In this document: positions 21,443 through 31,477 of the stretch, piece by piece
How positions within the stretch are numbered: position 1 is the stretch's first letter
Layout of the letters: each line of letters begins with the position of its first letter
Assembly (NCBI RefSeq): GCF_000350485.1
Contig: NZ_AORV01000046.1
Location: 62,001-126,000 of the forward strand
Direction: 5' to 3'
Origin: Ruminiclostridium cellobioparum subsp. termitidis CT1112
GTDB taxonomy: Bacteria > Bacillota > Clostridia > Acetivibrionales > DSM-1351
DNA length: 64,000 nucleotides
The notes under the pieces: generated by a model
What the model was told of the DNA's origin: nothing
Databases searched by the model: none
Seen by the model: the letters and a program-made list of their open reading frames with translations, nothing else
Position numbers and translations under genes: made by a program

Positions 21443-22322
21443 TGTTTTTCCCTCCCCAAAGTTTTCTGCTCAGGAGAATAAGTGAAAGGCTCAGTACCAG
21501 TATACCCACCGAAATAGCACTTCCATAGCCCAGTTTGAACATTATAAAGGAGTTGATATATGCGTATTGTGCCATTACCATAGAGCTTGTTCCGGGGCCT
21601 CCGCCCGTCATCACATATATGTGGTCAAAAATTTTCATATTGCCGGCAATACATAGCATAACCGCAACTTTCAAGGTATCCGACATCAGCGGGATGGTAA
21701 TATACATGGATCTTTTTATTCCTACGGCACCGTCAAGATCGGCACTTTCATATATTTCATTGGGGATACTCTGAATAGCCGCAAGAAATATTACCAGATA
21801 AAAACCTATATATTGCCAGATAATGGGCATACTCACCGATATGATCACATATTTGGGATTGTCAAGCCAGGGAATAATAAGTGATTCCAGCCCCAGCGAC
21901 TTCAACAGGAAATTGAGCAAACCGAAATCCTTGTTATATATTATTGTCCAGAGAAAGCCTACGACAATTGCCGATACCACCACGGGAAGGAAAATTATAT
22001 TTCTGTGTATTGCTTTAAGTTTTAAGAGTTTAGACATCATAAATACTGTTATTACAAGCGCTATACCAATTTGCCCCACCATTGACAGTAATATAATGAT
22101 CAGATTGTTTTTAAAGGAACCCCAGAAATCCATATCCTTAATCAAATGCCGGTAGTTGGTCAATCCTATGAATTTCATACTGGCACCACCGCTGTAATTG
22201 TAAAAGCTGTAAATCAATGATATAAACAACGGAATTATTACTATAAAACAATATATCAACAAACCGGGAGCTAAATAAGCCGCAATAACGCGATTTTTAG
22301 GTCTGAGAGTTCTACTTGTCAT
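21432..22322 (-). CDS. CUT1 sugar ABC transporter permease (MalF type)
   Basis: Partner permease of 296 residues with six helices and the EAA loop ESADLDGAVGIKRSMYITIP. The N-terminal KNRVIAAYLAPGLLIYCFIVIIPL and GGGPGTSSMV segments are typical of the MalF/LacF/UgpA group. It follows the binding-protein gene across a 124-bp gap that holds a hairpin (22385-22418). Confidence 0.95.
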   Translation of the reverse strand: MTSRTLRPKNRVIAAYLAPGLLIYCFIVIIPLFISLIYSFYNYSGGASMKFIGLTNYRHLIKDMDFWGSFKNNLIIILLSMVGQIGIALVITVFMMSKLLKLKAIHRNIIFLPVVVSAIVVGFLWTIIYNKDFGLLNFLLKSLGLESLIIPWLDNPKYVIISVSMPIIWQYIGFYLVIFLAAIQSIPNEIYESADLDGAVGIKRSMYITIPLMSDTLKVAVMLCIAGNMKIFDHIYVMTGGGPGTSSMVMAQYAYINSFIMFKLGYGSAISVGILVLSLSLILLSRKLWGGKNNEA

Positions 22323-22384
22323 ATTAATCTCCCATCTGCGTGCAATTCATGTATAGGTCCACGCAAACAAATAGTGATAGAATA

Positions 22385-22418
22385 CCGGGAGAGTAACCTG
22401 ATACAGGTTATCTCCCGT
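22385..22418 (-). terminator. Intercistronic hairpin after the binding-protein gene
   Basis: CGGGAGAGTAACCTG and CAGGTTATCTCCCG pair with one bulged base around ATA. No T-run follows on the minus strand. In many ABC operons such a stem lets the binding-protein mRNA accumulate above the permease mRNA; that role is inferred here. Confidence 0.6.
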
Positions 22419-22446
22419 ATAAATAGAGCCTGTGTTTACGAATTAT

Positions 22447-23814
22447 TTATTTCTCATATTCGGCCTGAATCTTTTTAGCAAGGTCCTCAGGTGAAATACC
22501 GTCTATAAGCAATTCCTGCAGACCGGTATTCATAACCTGTATAAGGTCGGCCGAAAGCTGTGCGTCATATATGGGAACCGGCTTGATTTTGGCTGCCAGA
22601 TCCAGATACTTGATTGAAAGCGGTGCCAGCTTGCTCTTGTCAATATTCTTGGGATTGCTCGCTGGGAACGCATTTGATTCAACTGAAACAGTAGCATAAT
22701 CTGCATCGGTAACCGCTTTTAATATTTTATAGGCAGCGGCAAGTTTATCGCCTTTGAGCTCGGAATTTACATTATAAGCCCAGGCAGCACCTGCCGAGTT
22801 GGCCATGGCATCACCTTTTCCTCCATCCACTGCCGGAAGCAGGGCTAATTCCGTATTGTCCAGAATATCTTTCGGAGCGTCATTTATGACATTGCTTATA
22901 GCCCAGTTTCCTTCCATGAACATAGCGGCTTTGCCGTTGTAATAGGCAGTTTTCTGCTGCATGTTGTCAATACTGTTTAAATCTGTGTTGAAGGCATCCA
23001 TTTTCGCAAGATCCTGCAATGCTTTAAGTGCACTTATAAATTCGGGATCAGTGAACTTGGCTCCCTTTTTCTCCTTTATGCTCTTAAACCAATCGGTGCC
23101 TGTATACCGGTCTCCAAGTGTGCTCAATATGCAGGACTCCGCCACCCAGTTACCCTTATTTCCCAAAGAAATCGGTATAATTCCCTTTGCTTTGAGTTTA
23201 TTTATGGCATCCGTGAATTCACTCCAGTTTGAGGGGAAGGCTGTAATCCCTGCATCGCTGAACAATTTCTTGTTATAATATATCAAGTGGGTGTTCAGCA
23301 TCTGGAATGGTATTCCATAGCTCTTGCCATCTACCACAAAGTCATCGAATGCACCTTGCAGGAAGGCTTCTTTCCACTCAGGATCACGGTTGATGACATC
23401 ATCAACCGGATTTATTAATTTATTTTCTATAAACATGCTGGTCATTGACCCCTTGACGATGAATATGTCCGGCAGTTCATTTCCGGCAGCCAGGGTTCTG
23501 ACCTTGGTCTCATAGTTGTCATGGCTCAGAGGTTCTTCGTTTATTGTGATATTGGGGTTTTCGCTTTTAAATTTATCCAGGGACTTACGGAAAGCTATGG
23601 CATTACCTTCAGTATCTCCCGCAGGGAACATATGTGTGAAAGTCAAGGTCACAGGTGCCTGGCTTCCGGCAGATGAGGCCGTACTTTGCTGAGCTCCCGA
23701 AGCTGCCGAGTCAGACGAATTTGTTTCCCCTCCGGCTGAAGCGCCGCATGCGGCCAGTGAAAATACCATCAGAGCTGCCATGAGTAAACTTAAACATTTT
23801 AAAGCTTTTTTCAT
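22447..23814 (-). CDS. Sugar ABC transporter substrate-binding lipoprotein
   Basis: Family 1 extracellular solute-binding protein of 455 residues. The signal peptide ends in the lipobox FSLAAC, followed by a Ser/Gly/Ala-rich linker and then the mature domain (VTLTFTHMFPAGD, MFMEGNWAISN and similar segments). ATG at 23814 follows GGGAGG at normal spacing; an upstream ATG 15 codons earlier is weaker. It is the first transporter gene downstream of the YesM/YesN-type sensor pair, consistent with ligand-induced uptake of an oligosaccharide. The substrate is not determinable. Confidence 0.94.
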   Translation of the reverse strand: MKKALKCLSLLMAALMVFSLAACGASAGGETNSSDSAASGAQQSTASSAGSQAPVTLTFTHMFPAGDTEGNAIAFRKSLDKFKSENPNITINEEPLSHDNYETKVRTLAAGNELPDIFIVKGSMTSMFIENKLINPVDDVINRDPEWKEAFLQGAFDDFVVDGKSYGIPFQMLNTHLIYYNKKLFSDAGITAFPSNWSEFTDAINKLKAKGIIPISLGNKGNWVAESCILSTLGDRYTGTDWFKSIKEKKGAKFTDPEFISALKALQDLAKMDAFNTDLNSIDNMQQKTAYYNGKAAMFMEGNWAISNVINDAPKDILDNTELALLPAVDGGKGDAMANSAGAAWAYNVNSELKGDKLAAAYKILKAVTDADYATVSVESNAFPASNPKNIDKSKLAPLSIKYLDLAAKIKPVPIYDAQLSADLIQVMNTGLQELLIDGISPEDLAKKIQAEYEK

Positions 23815-23999
23815 AAATATTCCTCCCAGAATTTTTTTGATAAAAGGTTGAATACGCAAACAGTAAATTCAGATGTTTGGTGAACTTTGGGGCCCCGGAT
23901 CATATTTGAATTATATGGTCTCCCACATAAAAATAATAGTAGTTATATCTATACAAATATCGTAATTTGTGTTGTGTTGAATTTTATACCGCAAAACAA

Positions 24000-24057
24000 G
24001 AAAATTTGCTGCGCTTAATTGTTTTAGTGTTTAGTTCTGTAAAGCGAGCAAATTTTC
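24000..24057 (-). terminator. Terminator of the YesM/YesN-type two-component unit
   Basis: GAAAATTTGCTGCGCTT (24000-24016) pairs with AAAGCGAGCAAATTTTC (24041-24057), allowing one bulge, across a 24-base loop. On the minus strand it is followed by TTGTTTT. It lies about 27 bp after the regulator stop, so the transporter genes probably have their own promoter in 23815-23999. Confidence 0.65.
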
Positions 24058-24083
24058 ATTTTTTAAAAATAGCCGAAATATTA

Positions 24084-25724
24084 TCATTTCGGCATATTCA
24101 TATGGTTTTGGGCTGATTGCAGTATATTTTCCCGGTATTCCTTGGGAGTGCAGCCCACATATTTTTTAAAATTATGGGTAAAAATCTTATAATCATTGTA
24201 GCCAACTTTCTCAGCCACCTCATATACTTTCAGCCTCGGATCCTTTAAAAGCACTTTCGCCTTATCAAGTCTCATGGTGTTCAGCCATTCGGTAAAACTC
24301 CTGCCGGTCTCCTTCTTGAATATCCGGCTGAAATAGTTGGGAGTCACGTAAGTGATGGCTGCAATATGCTCAACTCCTATATCCTCATAATAATGTTCAT
24401 TGGTGTATTGCATTGCCACCCTGACAATACCCTTGAATTTGTCGTTTTTATTCTTCTGGATTTCTTCAATAAAGGATTGAAAAATACTTTTGTTCCAGAT
24501 CTTTATATCTTCAAGCGTATCGTATTTTTCTATTTCCATGTAGTATTCAAACTTCTTGCTGCTTTTATTCCCGTATTCGACACCAAGCTCCTCCAGCTGA
24601 CTTTCGGCAACAGTTATCAACCGCAGGCAAATATTTTTTATATCCCTGTAATCCGCTTTTGCACCTGACAGGATTGAATACATTCTGTCCAGGGACATAT
24701 CCAGCTTTTCGGAATCCACAGTCTTGATATATCCAATTATCTCCTTCTCCAGAGAAGACGGGTAAATTACAGGAGAGGTTCCTCCGGGCTTATCTACGTC
24801 ATTTGCACTGATTATTTTATTTTTTCCTTTAAATGCCTTGTTTCCGATAGTGTCAAGTGCTTCCTCAAAGGCTTTGGGGATATCGCACACACTCTTGTAA
24901 ATATTGCTGAGTCCCAGTGTAACGGTAATACCGTGATTCTTATTTATCACATACTGGATTTCCCTGTACAAATTATTCAGGTCGTATCTGTTTGAATCCT
25001 TTACATTTATAACTGAAAACAGATAATCATTGTTTCCGAAAAAAAACGAACTGTTTGTTGACGGACCCAATATCCTGTCAGCAATGCTTTTTACATTGTT
25101 TCTGATCTGTTTTTTTTCAACAGAGGACATGCTTTCGGTCATCAGAAGGTAATCGTCAATCTCCATTATGACGGCCTGATAGTCTCTCCCCGATATATCC
25201 AGGTTCAATTCTCTTGACTTGTCGGAAAAATTCGCCCAGTCTCCGTATTCGCCCTTTACAACAGAGGTTATGAATTTTTCCTGCATATAATACAGGTTCT
25301 CGGTAAAGATATTTTTTATTTTGGTTTCCCTGTCCATTTCACTGGACTCTTTCATTATATCGTCACATTGCTTTATCATTATCTTTATCAGCTCTTCGGC
25401 ACCGATGGGCTTGAGCAGGTATTCCCCCACCCCCAGCCGCAGAGCCTCCCTGGCATATTGAAATTCGTCGTATCCGCTGATGATGACCACCCTTACCTTT
25501 GGCAGGGTTTCCCTGAGCAGCTTTATTAACTCCAGGCCATCCATTATAGGCATCTTTACATCCGTGACGATAATATCAGGCTTCAGGTCCAGGGCCTTCT
25601 CATATGCCTCCCTGCCGTTGGCAGCCTCTCCCACGACAGTCATACCCAGGGCTTCCCAGTCAATGGAGGTTATAATACCCTGCCTGATCACATATTCATC
25701 ATCTACTATCATAATTTTAATCAT
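24084..25724 (-). CDS. YesN-type AraC-family response regulator
   Basis: Regulator of 546 residues. The receiver (1-125) has D8-D9 and phospho-acceptor D55 (IIVTDVKMPIMDG) and the Lys in YLLKPIG. A central region of about 270 residues and a C-terminal AraC double helix-turn-helix (VGYNDYKIFTHNFKKYVG) follow. ATG at 25724 lies eight bases after GGGGGAG; a GTG three codons upstream falls inside that site. The start overlaps the kinase stop by 8 bp. It probably activates the adjacent CUT1 operon in response to a sugar. Confidence 0.94.
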   Translation of the reverse strand: MIKIMIVDDEYVIRQGIITSIDWEALGMTVVGEAANGREAYEKALDLKPDIIVTDVKMPIMDGLELIKLLRETLPKVRVVIISGYDEFQYAREALRLGVGEYLLKPIGAEELIKIMIKQCDDIMKESSEMDRETKIKNIFTENLYYMQEKFITSVVKGEYGDWANFSDKSRELNLDISGRDYQAVIMEIDDYLLMTESMSSVEKKQIRNNVKSIADRILGPSTNSSFFFGNNDYLFSVINVKDSNRYDLNNLYREIQYVINKNHGITVTLGLSNIYKSVCDIPKAFEEALDTIGNKAFKGKNKIISANDVDKPGGTSPVIYPSSLEKEIIGYIKTVDSEKLDMSLDRMYSILSGAKADYRDIKNICLRLITVAESQLEELGVEYGNKSSKKFEYYMEIEKYDTLEDIKIWNKSIFQSFIEEIQKNKNDKFKGIVRVAMQYTNEHYYEDIGVEHIAAITYVTPNYFSRIFKKETGRSFTEWLNTMRLDKAKVLLKDPRLKVYEVAEKVGYNDYKIFTHNFKKYVGCTPKEYRENILQSAQNHMNMPK

Positions 25725-27471
25725 TATCGACACTCCCCCTGCTAAAAGGTTGGATTACAATAACAGTTGTCCCGCTTTTGCGGTTAAAGAATTCAAGTCC
25801 GTAATTCTCACCGAAATAGAGTTTGATCCTGTCATTAACATTCTTAATTGCTAGACCTTTATTATTTGATGAACTCTCATTCAAAAGCTTCCTGATTTCA
25901 TCAAGGTCAACACCGTAACCATTATCACTCACAATAAATATGAGATTTTCATATTCATGCTTGATAACTATGTCTATCTGCCCGGTTTCTCCCTTTTGCT
26001 CAATCCCGTGGACAATTGAATTTTCTATAAGTGGCTGCAGGACAAGCTTTAACGTGACACAGTCCAGGACTTCCGGATCAATATCCAGTGTAAAATTAAT
26101 CATGTTTCTATATCTTGCCTGTTGAATAACAATGTAGTTCTTAACATGTTCAATTTCACTTCTGACGGTGGTTATTTCATTGCCGCTGTTCAAGCTCAGT
26201 CTGAACAGCTTTGAAAGGGCTTCTACCAGGGTACAGGTTTCAAAGGCCTTTTCCATTCTTCCCATCCAGTATATATTATCCAGTGTATTATACAGAAAAT
26301 GGGGATTTATCTGGGCCTGCAAAGCTCTCAATTCCGCCTCTCTCTGCTTTAATTGAACGGAATAGACCTTTTGGATCAGTTCCTTCAGCTTGGCTGCCAT
26401 CTTATTAAAACTCCTGCTTAACAGAGTAACCTCATCATTGCCTTTGGGCTCTATGAAAACCTCAAAGTCCTCGTGTTCAAGTTTCACCATCATTTTGTTA
26501 AGCAATTTGATTCTTCGCAGTATCTTTTTTGAAAATAATATGGCTAAAACAAGGCATATGGAAAAACTTATAAGCATGGCTGCAAGAATTGCACCCTGGG
26601 TGGCCATGTTTTCCTTCAGAAGTTCTTTTGTGGGCACTATATTCAATACCTTCCACCCAAGGCTGTCAATGGTGTAGTAAGTTACCAGGCAGTCTTTTCC
26701 CGTGGATAGGTATTCAAAATAGCCTTCGGAAGCGTCAAAGGATCTGCCCCCGTAATCCTTATAATTGAATTTTTGGCCGATCTTGCCGGGATTTGTTGCA
26801 GAAACTATGATTCCGGCCTCGTTGATGATAAAGAAATCATCATTTTTTCCGATTATTTTATCTTTATATATGTTATAAAAAGCATTTTCCTGCATATCAA
26901 TTTTTAATATGGCCAGTTTATTTGAAACATTTGATATATCGTTTACTATTCTTATCATGGAAAAAACATTTGTAGATTTGTCATTATAGTTGATTACCTT
27001 GTTCAAATACCACATTGTCCCGCCTCTGAGCCCTGCTGCCTTCTCAATGGTCTCGTCATCTATTATGTTTCTGACTCCCGTGGTATTGAGTTCAAAGCTG
27101 TTAAAACCTTTGATGTAAATTGAATCCACAAAGGTTTTTGAAGCCATCAGCTGCATCATATCGGTTTCAATTTTTATCTTCTTTTTTGAAATTATTTCTT
27201 TGGGTTCGGTCCCCCGCAATTTCAAAAAATCCCGGACATCCTCATTCTGTATGAGATACAAAGAGGTATCTCCAATGTTTTTTACTATGAATTCAATGTT
27301 GTTGCCGATCTGTTTTACAGTATTCATATTGGACAGAGCGACCTTTTCCTGAAGTATCTGAGAGGATTTTATAAAGGAAATTATTCCTAAAACGATTACA
27401 GGTATTATTATTATGGCACAAGAAAAAAGTAAGACCTTATACTGCAAACTGAAAAAACGTTTTGACCTCAC
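25717..27471 (-). CDS. YesM-type sensor histidine kinase
   Basis: Kinase of 584 residues. TM1 lies at about 10-32, an extracytoplasmic Cache-like domain at about 35-285, TM2 at about 290-312 and HAMP next. The His_kinase motif ALQAQINPHFLYNTLD contains the phosphorylated His, and HATPase_c has PLIENSIVHGIE and VSDNGYGVD. The start is taken as GTG at 27471, seven bases after AGGGGG; an ATG 38 codons upstream would read through the terminator region. It is translationally coupled to the YesN-type regulator and lies upstream of the sugar importer. Confidence 0.92.
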   Translation of the reverse strand: MRSKRFFSLQYKVLLFSCAIIIIPVIVLGIISFIKSSQILQEKVALSNMNTVKQIGNNIEFIVKNIGDTSLYLIQNEDVRDFLKLRGTEPKEIISKKKIKIETDMMQLMASKTFVDSIYIKGFNSFELNTTGVRNIIDDETIEKAAGLRGGTMWYLNKVINYNDKSTNVFSMIRIVNDISNVSNKLAILKIDMQENAFYNIYKDKIIGKNDDFFIINEAGIIVSATNPGKIGQKFNYKDYGGRSFDASEGYFEYLSTGKDCLVTYYTIDSLGWKVLNIVPTKELLKENMATQGAILAAMLISFSICLVLAILFSKKILRRIKLLNKMMVKLEHEDFEVFIEPKGNDEVTLLSRSFNKMAAKLKELIQKVYSVQLKQREAELRALQAQINPHFLYNTLDNIYWMGRMEKAFETCTLVEALSKLFRLSLNSGNEITTVRSEIEHVKNYIVIQQARYRNMINFTLDIDPEVLDCVTLKLVLQPLIENSIVHGIEQKGETGQIDIVIKHEYENLIFIVSDNGYGVDLDEIRKLLNESSSNNKGLAIKNVNDRIKLYFGENYGLEFFNRKSGTTVIVIQPFSRGSVDND

Positions 27472-27563
27472 ACACAAGCCCCCTGTATTCTTTTTTTCAT
27501 TCATTCTTATATGATATAAAATAACATAATTCGACATGTTAATCAAACCTGGTTTTATTAAAG

Positions 27564-27601
27564 GAAAAAACTGCCAACAAACCATATGGGTCTGTTGGCA
27601 G
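27564..27601 (-). terminator. Terminator of the chemoreceptor gene at 27625
   Basis: CTGCCAACA and TGTTGGCAG pair, with an inner AACC/GGGT helix, and are followed on the minus strand by TTTTTT. It separates the chemoreceptor transcript from the kinase gene downstream. Confidence 0.9.
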
Positions 27602-27624
27602 TCCTGGAATATTACAAATATAAA

Positions 27625-29313
27625 TTAAACATGGAACCTGCTTATGCTTTCCTGGAGCTGCACAGCCAGCTGTGACAATCCCTCGGCCGCATCGGTAATC
27701 TGATGTACGGTGGAGGACTGTTCCTCCGCCGATGCTGCAACCTCCTGGGTACTGGCAGCAGTCTGCTGGGCAACACTGGCTATTCCCGTCATGTCATCAC
27801 CGGCCAGGACCGCCTTTTTGCTCAAGGCCTCAGATGCCTCAGCCACAAGCAGGATCTTACCGCTGATAGTATCCACTTCTCTGGCTATGTCATTAAAGGC
27901 CGAGACTGTGTTTTCCAGAGCAGCTGTCTGTTCTTCAACGGCAGCCTTGGATTTATCCATTTTGGCTACAGCCGTACCCACACTCGCTTGTACCTGTTTT
28001 ATAATGGAATCGATCTGCTTAACCGAAGAACTTGACTGTTCGGCAAGTTTGCGGATTTCATCGGCAACCACCGAAAAACTCTTTCCCGCTTCTCCTGCTC
28101 TTGCAGCTTCTATGGCTGCATTTAATGCCAATAAATTTGTTTGATCCGCAATTCCCCGAATAACCCCCAATATCTTTCCTATTTCGGCAGACTTGCCGGA
28201 TAATTCTGTTATGGCCTCAGACACTTCCGCTGATGTTTGATTATTTTCAAGCACTTTTTCTTCCTGGTATTTCACCAGAGCCTCACCGTTATTGACAACT
28301 GTTTTAGTGTGCTCCATCATTTTATTGGACTCTGCCATATCTTCAGCTATCCGGGATAATCCCTCAACTGTCTCAAGAATCTCGGCATTGCCCTTTTCAG
28401 ATAAAATGGCCTGTTCAGATGCACCTGTTGCAAGTTCCGATACTGCTGTTGCTATTTGTTCCGACACCTTGGAAACCTCTTCGGAGGAGGCTGCAAGTTC
28501 CTCGCTTGAAGCCACCAGCTCCTGCGATGCATCATTGACATTTACAATCAGGCCTCTGAGGTTGACTACCATCAGAGAAAACGCTTTGCCCAATTCACTG
28601 ATTTCATCCCCGGAGCCGGTTTCAGGTATGGTTTGTGTCAGGTCCCCTTCCGAAATTTTACCGGCTATTTCAGTAAGTCCCTTTACAGGTCTCGCTATTA
28701 TCCGGGTCAGATTGATGCCTATTACTATTGCACCGACTATGGCAGCCGCAATCATGATAATAAGGAGTAATATCCTTGACTTCATATCCTTGTCGGTCTG
28801 CTTTAATATTTCTGCGTCCATTTTATTAACATAAGCACTCCAGACACTTGTTATTTCCTTGATTTCATTTACCTGTCCCCTTATATTATCTCCATATGCA
28901 ACGGCTTCCTCAATCTTTCCTTCCCTGACATAATTAAATATGACTTCTACCCCTTTACTGTACTCTTCGTCGGCCTTTTTCAACGACTTGAGATATTCCC
29001 GGGACTCCGGAGTTTCTGCATCTGCCTCAATCTTCTTAAATACATCCTCCAGCTGTTTTGACAGCGCTCTGAAAAGTGTAGGATACTGTTCATCCTTGTA
29101 TATGATATACCCTCTTGCCGCGGCTACCTGTTCCAGGTTAATGGATCTCACTTCCTTCACAAGGGTCTCAACTGGGAGATTAACATTAACTATTTCTTCG
29201 TATGATCTGTTCAGCGAATTCATTCCAGAAAAGCCAATGACACTTACCAAAATTATTAATACCGTAACTATAGAAAAACTAATAAAAATTTTTACACCAA
29301 TTCTTAGTTTCAT
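27625..29313 (-). CDS. Methyl-accepting chemotaxis protein (4HB-like sensor)
   Basis: Receptor of 562 residues. TM1 lies at about 8-30; a helical extracytoplasmic domain of about 150 residues of the four-helix-bundle type ([24 protein letters not shown]) follows; TM2 is at about 180-203 and HAMP at about 205-257. The signalling domain has tip [18 protein letters not shown] and ends RFHV. GGAGG precedes the ATG. It forms a single-gene unit with its own terminator. Its ligand is unknown. Confidence 0.94.
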   Translation of the reverse strand: MKLRIGVKIFISFSIVTVLIILVSVIGFSGMNSLNRSYEEIVNVNLPVETLVKEVRSINLEQVAAARGYIIYKDEQYPTLFRALSKQLEDVFKKIEADAETPESREYLKSLKKADEEYSKGVEVIFNYVREGKIEEAVAYGDNIRGQVNEIKEITSVWSAYVNKMDAEILKQTDKDMKSRILLLIIMIAAAIVGAIVIGINLTRIIARPVKGLTEIAGKISEGDLTQTIPETGSGDEISELGKAFSLMVVNLRGLIVNVNDASQELVASSEELAASSEEVSKVSEQIATAVSELATGASEQAILSEKGNAEILETVEGLSRIAEDMAESNKMMEHTKTVVNNGEALVKYQEEKVLENNQTSAEVSEAITELSGKSAEIGKILGVIRGIADQTNLLALNAAIEAARAGEAGKSFSVVADEIRKLAEQSSSSVKQIDSIIKQVQASVGTAVAKMDKSKAAVEEQTAALENTVSAFNDIAREVDTISGKILLVAEASEALSKKAVLAGDDMTGIASVAQQTAASTQEVAASAEEQSSTVHQITDAAEGLSQLAVQLQESISRFHV

Positions 29314-29639
29314 TGTTTATCCTCCGATTTTTATAATATGTAAATAGCAGGAATATTTCTATATATAACCAGATATAACGCTTTCCGCTCTATATAGTCA
29401 GACATGTCATATTATAAATGCCACCTTTTCAATTGGTTAAAACAAATATTTTAATTAATATTATTTGCCAAAATATCCCTCGTCACTTTTTGATCAGGAC
29501 AAACCTGACATAATGCTCCCTGTTTACTTAACATCGAGAGAATCCGAGTGTACAATTAAATGCAGATATATACAAAAAAGACCCGCATAAGCGAGTCTTA
29601 TAAATGTAACTATTGGAGCCTTCAAATGTATTGCCGGCA
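29314..29639. other. Intergenic region, terminator and possible promoter only
   Basis: This 326-bp stretch holds no gene that I can support. Its left part is the leader of the chemoreceptor, with a possible minus-strand promoter (TATAAT at 29411-29416, TTAACC at 29435-29440, 18-base spacer). Its right part holds the YitT terminator at 29574-29599. No riboswitch consensus, such as the c-di-GMP type, was recognised. Confidence 0.6.
29574..29599 (-). terminator. Terminator of the yitT-like gene
   Basis: AAGACTCGC pairs with GCGGGTCTT (one G-T pair) around a TTAT loop and is followed by TTTTG on the minus strand, about 40 bp after the stop. Confidence 0.9.
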
Positions 29640-30548
29640 TCACTTCTTTGGCACACCGTTAAAGCCCTCCCCCAACACTTCTCTGACGTCCGCCAGAATC
29701 ATAAAGGCATTGGAGTCCAGCTCATGGACTATTTCCTTTAAAGGCAGGATCTCATTTCTGGATAAAACACAAAGAAGGACATTCTTGTCCTTACCCGAGT
29801 ATACTCCTCTGCCCTTGAGTTCGGTTACCCCCCTGTCCATTTCACTGATGATCCTTTTTGCAATCTCCTCCTGCTGCTCCGAAATGATTAAAACAGCACG
29901 GGCGTAATCAACACCTTCAACCATTGCATCTATGATCTTTGTTGTGATATATAAGCTTACAAGAGAGTACAGACCTATAAGCACACTATTGAAGGCAATA
30001 ATGGCAAAGATGATAATCAATGCATCTATGGTTAACAGTATCTGCCCTATAGTTAGATTCTTTATGGGTTTCTTCAGCAGCTTTGCCGCCAATTCGGTTC
30101 CGCCGGTTGTAGCCTCCATTTTCAGGACAATGCCCAGTCCGATACCGCTCAGGAACCCTCCGATAATACTGTACAGTAAAATATCTGGGGTTGATGCCCT
30201 GCCTGTTTCACCAACCAATAATTTTTTTGCCAGATCACCCATATAGGTCTCAGTCAAATCAATAATTACCGACAGTATAATAGTTCCATACAGGGTTCTT
30301 ACAAAGAAATGCTTTCCTATAAATTTATACCCCATTATAAACAGCGGAATGTTTATAACCAGCATTGTAGTTCCCACCGGAAACCTGCCGCCGCTCAGAT
30401 AATAAATAACTGTGGCCAGACCGCTGAGTCCTCCGGGGGCAATTTTATACGGAACCAGAAATATATTTATGGCAAGTGCAGTTATTGCAGCTCCAAAAGT
30501 GATCAACAAATAAACCTTTAAAAAATTTATTACTTTTTTTAGTTGCAT
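29640..30548 (-). CDS. YitT family membrane protein (DUF161/DUF2179)
   Basis: Integral membrane protein of 302 residues with about five or six helices in the first 215 residues, containing the family segments NIFLVPYKIAPGGLSGLATV and TTGGTELAAKLL, followed by a cytoplasmic DUF2179 domain (ELKGRGVYSGKDKNVLLCVL). Its molecular function is not established in the family. GGAGGATGA precedes the ATG. It is a single-gene unit between two terminators. Confidence 0.9.
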   Translation of the reverse strand: MQLKKVINFLKVYLLITFGAAITALAINIFLVPYKIAPGGLSGLATVIYYLSGGRFPVGTTMLVINIPLFIMGYKFIGKHFFVRTLYGTIILSVIIDLTETYMGDLAKKLLVGETGRASTPDILLYSIIGGFLSGIGLGIVLKMEATTGGTELAAKLLKKPIKNLTIGQILLTIDALIIIFAIIAFNSVLIGLYSLVSLYITTKIIDAMVEGVDYARAVLIISEQQEEIAKRIISEMDRGVTELKGRGVYSGKDKNVLLCVLSRNEILPLKEIVHELDSNAFMILADVREVLGEGFNGVPKK

Positions 30549-30617
30549 TCATCCTCCGCAATTACCGTATACCGACGGAGTGGCTTGCTGATATACGGGT
30601 ATAATTATTTGACAATC

Positions 30618-30650
30618 AAAAAAACATATATATCTAATATATGTTTTTTT
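30618..30650 (-). terminator. Terminator of the amino-acid ABC operon
   Basis: A 14-bp perfect inverted repeat, AAAAAAACATATAT with ATATATGTTTTTTT, surrounds ATCTA. It is symmetric, so it may act on both strands. It lies about 50 bp after the ATPase stop. Confidence 0.8.
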
Positions 30651-30701
30651 TACTCATCTAAACATTATTATACTGTTATTTTTATCAAACCTGCAAATCA
30701 A

Positions 30702-31463
30702 TTATAAAACTTTCTGTAAAAAGGCCCTGGTTCTTTCATTTTTCGGATTGCTGAATATCTCTTCGGGCAGGCCCTCTTCACTGATTTCACCTTTATCCAT
30801 AAATATTACTCTCGAACCAACTTCTCTGGCAAATCCCATCTCATGAGTAACAACAATCATGGTCATACCGTCTCTTGCAAGTTTTTTCATAACCTCAAGA
30901 ACTTCTCCCACCAGTTCGGGATCAAGTGCTGAGGTAGGTTCATCAAACAACATTATTTTAGGCTTCATAGCCAATGCTCTGGCGATGGCAACCCTTTGCT
31001 GCTGACCGCCTGACAGACGTGCAGGATACTCGTCCTTTTTGTCTTCCAATCCAACCATTTTCAGCAGTTCCATTCCATATTCAACAGCTTCCGCCCTGGG
31101 AACTTTTTTTACAGAAACAGGTGCTTCAATTATATTTTGTATTACGGTCATATGGGGGAACAGATTGAATCTCTGAAAAACCATGCCTAATTCGGCACAT
31201 ATCTCGGATATTTTTTTATGTGTGATTTTAAACTGGTTTTTGCCGTCGATCTTTTCTGCCAGAAGTTCATCTTCTATCATTACCTTCCCGCTGGTTATTA
31301 CTTCAAGATGGTTCAAACATCTGAGCAATGTACTTTTTCCTGATCCGCTGGGGCCTATTATACAAAGGACCTCTCCCTGCTGAACCTCCAGATTTATGTT
31401 TTTAAGCACTTCCAGGGTTCCAAACGACTTAAATACATTTTCTACCGTTATCATTTTTCCCAT
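30702..31463 (-). CDS. Polar amino-acid ABC transporter ATP-binding protein
   Basis: GlnQ-type ATPase of 253 residues that energises uptake. Walker [13 protein letters not shown]-loop [15 protein letters not shown], signature [15 protein letters not shown], Walker [15 protein letters not shown] and H-loop VVTHEMGFA are all intact. A small insertion after strand 3 ([16 protein letters not shown]) is seen in part of the family. It lies 14 bp after the permease gene, as the third gene of a binding protein-permease-ATPase operon, and is followed by a terminator. Confidence 0.96.
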   Translation of the reverse strand: MGKMITVENVFKSFGTLEVLKNINLEVQQGEVLCIIGPSGSGKSTLLRCLNHLEVITSGKVMIEDELLAEKIDGKNQFKITHKKISEICAELGMVFQRFNLFPHMTVIQNIIEAPVSVKKVPRAEAVEYGMELLKMVGLEDKKDEYPARLSGGQQQRVAIARALAMKPKIMLFDEPTSALDPELVGEVLEVMKKLARDGMTMIVVTHEMGFAREVGSRVIFMDKGEISEEGLPEEIFSNPKNERTRAFLQKVL

Positions 31464-31477
31464 GCCGTCTCTCTCCC

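Noticed and set aside
24036-24054. A possible catabolite-responsive (cre) site, TGTAAAGCGAGCAAA
   Set aside because: It has one base too many against the cre consensus and forms one arm of the regulator terminator.
29314-29573. A possible c-di-GMP or other riboswitch upstream of the chemoreceptor gene
   Set aside because: No conserved riboswitch core sequence was found on the minus strand.
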